DNA of 9,509 nucleotides from Campylobacterota bacterium (GTDB lineage Bacteria; Campylobacterota; Campylobacteria; Campylobacterales; Sulfurimonadaceae). Below the pieces are notes generated by a model. It was given only the letters and a program-made list of their open reading frames with translations, did no database searches and was not told where the DNA came from. The position numbers and the translations under genes were made by a program. The DNA lies in NCBI GenBank assembly GCA_013153755.1, contig JAADDU010000153.1:1-9509 (forward strand). Direction: 5' to 3'. The stretch's first letter is position 1. Each line of letters opens with the position of its first letter. Positions 5,610 to 9,509 of the stretch are shown here, piece by piece.

Positions 5610-7658
5610 ATGGAAAAAATATTTAAACACTTAAATGAATCACAAAGTAAAGCTGTTAAACAATCAGAAGGCCCTGTACTTATCTTAGCTGGAGCTGGTA
5701 GTGGAAAAACAACTACTATCATCTCAAGACTAGCATACCTTATAGAAGTACTTGGTATCCCTGCGTCTAACACACTAACCCTCACTTTTACCAATAAAGC
5801 TGCAAAAGAGATGAAACAAAGAGCTTTAAATATGATAAAAGATACATCATACCCTCCCCTACTTTGTACTTTTCATAAATTTGGTCTACTATTTTTAAAA
5901 TTTAATATCCATTTATTAGGTAGAAAAAACAACTTTGTAGTTATAGATACTGATGATAAAAAACGCATCATAAAAAAGATAAATTCAGAATTGGCAACGC
6001 CACTAATAGCTAGTGAAATATCAAGATACAAAAACTCTTTACTTTCTCCTGATGATGCTTATAAACAAGCTGAACTTTTTAACTATCAACAAATCGCAAA
6101 AGTATATGAAGAGTATGAAAACTATCTTTTAGAAAATAATCTAGTAGATTTTGATGACCTCATAGCTCTAACTTATAGGCTTTTAGATGAAAACCCAGAG
6201 CTAGCTAAAAAAACATCTCAAAAATATCAGTACATAATGATAGATGAGTATCAAGCTACAAATGAGCTACAACTAAAACTTTTACAAAAACTATGCCATT
6301 CGCATACTAATCTTTGTGTAGTTGGCGATGATGACCAAAGTATATATGGTTGGCGTGGAGCACACATAAGAAATATTATGGAATTTGATAAAGACTTTAG
6401 TGGTGTAAACATCTTTAAGTTAGAACATAATTATCGCTCAAAAGAACCCATACTAAAAGTAGCAAATGCCCTTATAGAACATAATCGTTCCCGTTTAGGT
6501 AAAAAACTTATACCCACACGTGGTGGTGGCGAAGATATAACCATTTTAAATTCATATGATGAAAATGAAGAAGCACGAAAGATAGCACAAAAGATTCAAA
6601 AACTTTTAGATGCAAATGTATCTCCAAATGATATTGCTATCCTATATAGAGTAAATGTACTAAGTCGTTCTATAGAAGAGGGCTTGAACCGTATGAGGAT
6701 AGCTTATAAACTTGTAGGTGGACTTAGATTTTATGATAGAGCAGAGATAAAAGACCTTATAAGCTATATAAGAATTATTACTAATTTTCATGATGATTTT
6801 TCTTTTAAAAGAGTTGTAAACAAACCAAAAAGAGGCTTAGGAAAAGCAAGTATAGAAAAGATAGAGCTAGCTGCTCACAGTGCATCTAAATCTATATACG
6901 AGTATTTAAAAGATGCACCACTAGCAGAATTAGAAGCACTTGTAAGAAAAAAGAATGCTTCAACACTTAAAAAATTTATAAATGATTTAGAAGAGGTGTC
7001 TAAAACAGCTAAAGAATCAACATATAACTTTATAGATAACTTAGAAGACACCTTTCATCTAAAAAATATATATCTAGGTATGGTTGATGAGACAGATAGA
7101 ATCCTAAATATGGATGAATTTTATGGCCTTTTTAGAGATTTTGTCAAAAAAACTCCAGATGCTACTCTTGATGAGTTCTTAAATGAGCTAACTTTGCAAA
7201 GTGAACAAGATCAAGTAGAGGGTGATTCTATATATATGATGAGTATCCATGCATCAAAAGGGCTAGAGTTTGAACATATCTTTATCATAGGTATGGAGGA
7301 AGGTTTTTTACCACTTATTGGTGAAGGTAGTGATCTAGAAGAGGAAAGAAGGCTTGGTTATGTGTCTTTTACAAGAGCAAAAGAAACTTTAACTCTATCT
7401 CATGCATCTAGTAGATTTTATAAAGGTAGAAGAAGTGACTTAGAAAAAAGCCGATTTTTCAATGAATGTGGATTATGTTCAGGGTCACTAAAAATGGAAA
7501 AAAATACAGCTTTTAAAAAAGGTGATTTAGTCCGTCATAAAGTTTTTGGTACAGGTAGGGTTGTAGGAGTATCTAAAAGTGGAAGAGAGTTTAAACTAAA
7601 GATTAATTTTGCTGGTACTACAAGAGATATTTTAGCTTCATTTATAGAAAGATTATGA
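5610..7658 (+). CDS. uvrD: ATP-dependent DNA helicase, UvrD/PcrA/Rep family
   Basis: A superfamily 1A 3'-5' DNA helicase acting in nucleotide excision repair, mismatch repair and removal of protein roadblocks. The 682 residues cover the full family plan: Q motif (L8-N9, Q12), Walker A GAGSGKT (28-34), motif Ia (TLTFTNKAAKEM), Walker B/II DEYQATN (212-218), motif III VGDDDQSIYGWRG (238-250), motif IV HNYRS (273-277), motif V MSIHASKGLEF (544-554) and motif VI RRLGYVSFTRAKE (580-592, including arginine finger R589). The C-terminal FKKGDLVRHKVFGTGRVVGV to the end is the small Tudor-like module of PcrA/UvrD, which in other bacteria contacts RNA polymerase. Position 216 is Ala, where Asp (or Asn in E. 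coli UvrD) is usual; DExQ itself is intact. It is the first gene of the operon and overlaps truB by 4 bp (ATGA). Whether the best name is uvrD, pcrA or rep is not decidable here. Confidence 0.95.
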   Translation: MEKIFKHLNESQSKAVKQSEGPVLILAGAGSGKTTTIISRLAYLIEVLGIPASNTLTLTFTNKAAKEMKQRALNMIKDTSYPPLLCTFHKFGLLFLKFNIHLLGRKNNFVVIDTDDKKRIIKKINSELATPLIASEISRYKNSLLSPDDAYKQAELFNYQQIAKVYEEYENYLLENNLVDFDDLIALTYRLLDENPELAKKTSQKYQYIMIDEYQATNELQLKLLQKLCHSHTNLCVVGDDDQSIYGWRGAHIRNIMEFDKDFSGVNIFKLEHNYRSKEPILKVANALIEHNRSRLGKKLIPTRGGGEDITILNSYDENEEARKIAQKIQKLLDANVSPNDIAILYRVNVLSRSIEEGLNRMRIAYKLVGGLRFYDRAEIKDLISYIRIITNFHDDFSFKRVVNKPKRGLGKASIEKIELAAHSASKSIYEYLKDAPLAELEALVRKKNASTLKKFINDLEEVSKTAKESTYNFIDNLEDTFHLKNIYLGMVDETDRILNMDEFYGLFRDFVKKTPDATLDEFLNELTLQSEQDQVEGDSIYMMSIHASKGLEFEHIFIIGMEEGFLPLIGEGSDLEEERRLGYVSFTRAKETLTLSHASSRFYKGRRSDLEKSRFFNECGLCSGSLKMEKNTAFKKGDLVRHKVFGTGRVVGVSKSGREFKLKINFAGTTRDILASFIERL

Positions 7659-8479
7659 ACCGACTTTTTGTAGCATATAAACCAACTGGCATTAGCTCAA
7701 ACTTTTTTTTATCATCTCTTAAAAGAAAGTATAAAACAAAAAAAGCTGGTTTTACTGGAACACTTGACCCTTTTGCTAAAGGGGTTCTCATCATAGGCAT
7801 GGGTAGTCACACAAAGTTATTTCGTTTTTTAGATAAAACTCCAAAAACTTATAAGGCAACATTATGGCTAGGTGCAAAATCTGACTCTCTTGATAGTGAG
7901 ATGATAGAAAATGTAAAAACCATAAATGAATGTAGCATAGATAAGATACAAAAAACACTTAAGTCATTAGAGGGAGAACTTGTTTATGAACCACCTATCT
8001 TTAGTGCAAAACGCATAGATGGACAGCGAGCATATGACTTAGCAAGAGCTGGTAAAGAGGTAAAACTAAACAAAATAACTTCACACATATATACCACAAA
8101 ACTTATAAACTATTCACACCCATTTATAACCTTTGAAGCTACTGTGTCGGAGGGAACTTATATCCGTTCACTTGGTAAGATACTAGCAAATAGACTTGAT
8201 GTTGAATTTGGTAGCTTAACTGCACTAGAAAGGTTAAATGAGGGAAGTTTTACATATGATAAAGAAAAAGCATTAGATATTAAAAAATCACTCAACATTC
8301 CACAAAATTTTTATCTTGGAGATAGTGACAATCTCAAATATGGAAGAGTTCTTGCTTTAGAAGATTTAGAGATAAAAGATGATGGATATTATTGGCTAGA
8401 TAACAAAGATAATATTTCTATCATAAATATAGAAAATAAAACCGTAAAATATGAACTAGGTAGGATATATGTATGTTAG
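7655..8479 (+). CDS. truB: tRNA pseudouridine-55 synthase TruB
   Basis: It converts U55 of the T loop to pseudouridine in nearly all tRNAs. The 274 residues contain the catalytic aspartate D38 in [14 protein letters not shown] (32-45), the [15 protein letters not shown] segment that carries the active-site tyrosine, [23 protein letters not shown], and [11 protein letters not shown]. The C-terminal part (about 215-274) is short and divergent, as in Campylobacterota, and lacks an obvious PUA signature. The residue two before GTLDP is F33 rather than the His of most TruB proteins (GHTGTLDP). The start overlaps the uvrD stop by 4 bp, and the stop overlaps the csrA start by 7 bp, so translation through the operon is probably coupled. 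Confidence 0.95.
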   Translation: MNRLFVAYKPTGISSNFFLSSLKRKYKTKKAGFTGTLDPFAKGVLIIGMGSHTKLFRFLDKTPKTYKATLWLGAKSDSLDSEMIENVKTINECSIDKIQKTLKSLEGELVYEPPIFSAKRIDGQRAYDLARAGKEVKLNKITSHIYTTKLINYSHPFITFEATVSEGTYIRSLGKILANRLDVEFGSLTALERLNEGSFTYDKEKALDIKKSLNIPQNFYLGDSDNLKYGRVLALEDLEIKDDGYYWLDNKDNISIINIENKTVKYELGRIYVC

Positions 8480-8703
8480 TATTAACTAGAAAACTTGAAG
8501 AATCAATAGTCATAGGGGATGATATAAAAATAAAAATCATATCTATAGATAAAGGTGTAGTTAAACTAGGTATAGATGCACCAAAAGATATCACAATCAT
8601 AAGAAATGAATTACTAGAAAATGTAAAAGAGTTAAATATCGCTGCATCTAAACAACAAGATGAAGAAAATGTAACTCTTCTAAGTCAAATCATAAAAAAG
8701 TAG
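8473..8703 (+). CDS. csrA: Carbon storage regulator CsrA (mRNA-binding translational regulator)
   Basis: A homodimeric RNA-binding protein that represses or activates translation by binding GGA motifs in mRNA leaders; in Campylobacterota it is commonly tied to motility and is antagonised by FliW. The 76 residues begin [18 protein letters not shown], with the RNA-contacting L4 and R6, and the second key arginine R44 in [12 protein letters not shown]. The tail after residue 50 is longer than in E. coli CsrA (61), as in other Campylobacterota. It overlaps truB by 7 bp. The ribosome-binding site AGGTAGGA (8458-8465) contains an AGGA element, so autorepression is possible but not shown. It lies within a truB-csrA-ispE order I recall from Campylobacter jejuni. 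Confidence 0.96.
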   Translation: MLVLTRKLEESIVIGDDIKIKIISIDKGVVKLGIDAPKDITIIRNELLENVKELNIAASKQQDEENVTLLSQIIKK

Positions 8704-8711
8704 CATCTATA

Positions 8712-9482
8712 ATGAAAATTTATAAAGCTTATGCAAAAGTAAATATATTTTTAAAGATAACAGGGATGCGAGATAATTATCATGAAATCATATCAAGGTT
8801 TATGAGAGTAGATTCATTATATGATGAACTATCATTTAGCAAAAAAGATGATGATGGTTTTAAGATATTAGGTGATTTTTCATGTACAACCGAACAAAAC
8901 ACCATATACAAAGCATATAAATCACTAAAAGAGACTTTAGATGATACAACATCACTTGATAAACTTATGGATACTTATGCCATAAAAGTAAACAAAAACA
9001 TACCAGCTTTTGCAGGTTTAGGTGGTGGGAGTAGTGATGGAGCGACATACCTTCATATGTGTAATGAAGTACTGCATCTAGGACTTAGTAAAAATGAACT
9101 AGCTAAAATAGGGATGAAGGTTGGAGCAGATGTCCCTTTTTTTATATATGGTTATGATAGTGCAAATGTAAGTGGTGTTGGAGAGATTGTTGAGGAGTTT
9201 AAAGAGGAACTTCTAGAGCTTAAGATTTTTACTCCAAAAGTTGAAATAAGTACACCAAAAGTTTATACAAGTTACAGAGAAAATTTTTATAATCCCATAG
9301 ATGGTTTTGAAACACAAAGATTAAAAGAATTAAACTCAAAAGATGCTCTCTTAAGCATGAGTGCAGATGAAGCAAATGACCTTTTTAAACCAGCATTACA
9401 TGAGTATAAAGAACTAAAAGAACATTATAAATATGGTTACTATTTTAGTGGAAGTGGAAGTAGTTTTTTTACCCTTTTGTAG
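8712..9482 (+). CDS. ispE: 4-diphosphocytidyl-2-C-methyl-D-erythritol kinase
   Basis: A GHMP-family kinase that phosphorylates CDP-methylerythritol, the fourth step of the non-mevalonate (MEP) isoprenoid pathway. The 256-residue protein has the substrate-binding YAKVN (K9), the glycine-rich ATP loop PAFAGLGGGSSDGA (98-111), the catalytic aspartate D140 in GADVPFF, and the C-terminal motif SGSGSS (246-251). It is slightly shorter than the E. coli enzyme (283), a difference consistent with compact versions in this phylum. It starts 8 bp after csrA without a clear Shine-Dalgarno, so it is probably translated through coupling or leaderless-like reinitiation. A further reading frame begins 1 bp after its stop. 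Confidence 0.95.
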   Translation: MKIYKAYAKVNIFLKITGMRDNYHEIISRFMRVDSLYDELSFSKKDDDGFKILGDFSCTTEQNTIYKAYKSLKETLDDTTSLDKLMDTYAIKVNKNIPAFAGLGGGSSDGATYLHMCNEVLHLGLSKNELAKIGMKVGADVPFFIYGYDSANVSGVGEIVEEFKEELLELKIFTPKVEISTPKVYTSYRENFYNPIDGFETQRLKELNSKDALLSMSADEANDLFKPALHEYKELKEHYKYGYYFSGSGSSFFTLL

Positions 9483-9483
9483 T

Positions 9484-9509
9484 ATGAGTAAAAACACCAC
9501 TTACATTTG
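9484..9509 (+). CDS. Start of a further gene, cut by the window edge
   Basis: ATG at 9484, 1 bp after the ispE stop, opens a frame reading MSKNTTYI before the window ends. The spacing matches the rest of the operon, so it is probably the next gene. No strong ribosome-binding site is nearby; GGAAG repeats lie about 25 bases upstream inside ispE. In Helicobacter, csrA-ispE is followed by smpB as I recall it, but these residues do not look like an SmpB start. Eight codons are too few to name it. Confidence 0.4.

Noticed and set aside
5597..5794. Minus-strand open frame antisense to the start of uvrD
   Set aside because: It opposes the Walker A region of uvrD and resembles no known protein.
1..9509. 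Mobile element, prophage or CRISPR content
   Set aside because: No transposase, integrase, terminal inverted repeat or regular spacer-repeat array is visible, and codon use is uniform across the window.

Overview
The window is strongly AT-rich, and all of it lies within 300 bases of a gene. It looks like the chromosome of a member of the Campylobacterota (formerly Epsilonproteobacteria), probably a free-living Sulfurimonas-like lineage. The evidence is the low-GC codon use (Lys, Ile and Asn rich proteins), clade-typical protein signatures such as the [12 protein letters not shown] box in TruB, promoters with a strong TATAAT and little -35, and the order uvrD-truB-csrA-ispE, which as I recall is shared with Campylobacter. 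The genus is an inference.

Left part, minus strand (1-2565): two transcription units run leftward. A small three-gene unit begins at 2565: an unrecognised 85-residue protein, a thioredoxin-type arsenate reductase (ArsC), and an 83-residue protein with a three-cysteine cluster whose start overlaps the arsC stop. After a 69-bp gap with its own perfect TATAAT, yajC and secD follow. These are ancillary subunits of the Sec translocon; secD runs off the left edge, and secF would be expected beyond it.

Middle (2611-4575, plus strand): a cysteine synthase (CysK), a small aminodeoxychorismate lyase-like class IV aminotransferase (PabC-like), and a 151-residue protein that I interpret as an SspB-like adaptor for ClpXP. 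The three are joined by short overlaps, so they are probably cotranscribed. They start from a 45-bp divergent intergenic region in which the -10 boxes for the two directions overlap. A LysR-type regulator (5480-4578, minus) converges on this unit with a 2-bp gap.

Right part (5610-9509, plus strand): a tight housekeeping operon of a UvrD/PcrA helicase, tRNA pseudouridine synthase TruB, the RNA-binding regulator CsrA and the isoprenoid kinase IspE, followed by the first codons of another gene. The lysR-uvrD intergenic region carries a promoter for each direction and three near-identical AT-rich repeats that could be an operator.

Most of the window is ordinary core genome. The parts that deserve attention are the SspB-like protein with a ClpX-binding-like tail, the small cysteine-cluster protein coupled to ArsC, the overlapping divergent promoters, and an over-represented octamer, TGCATCTA. 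I see no CRISPR array, insertion sequence, rRNA or tRNA.
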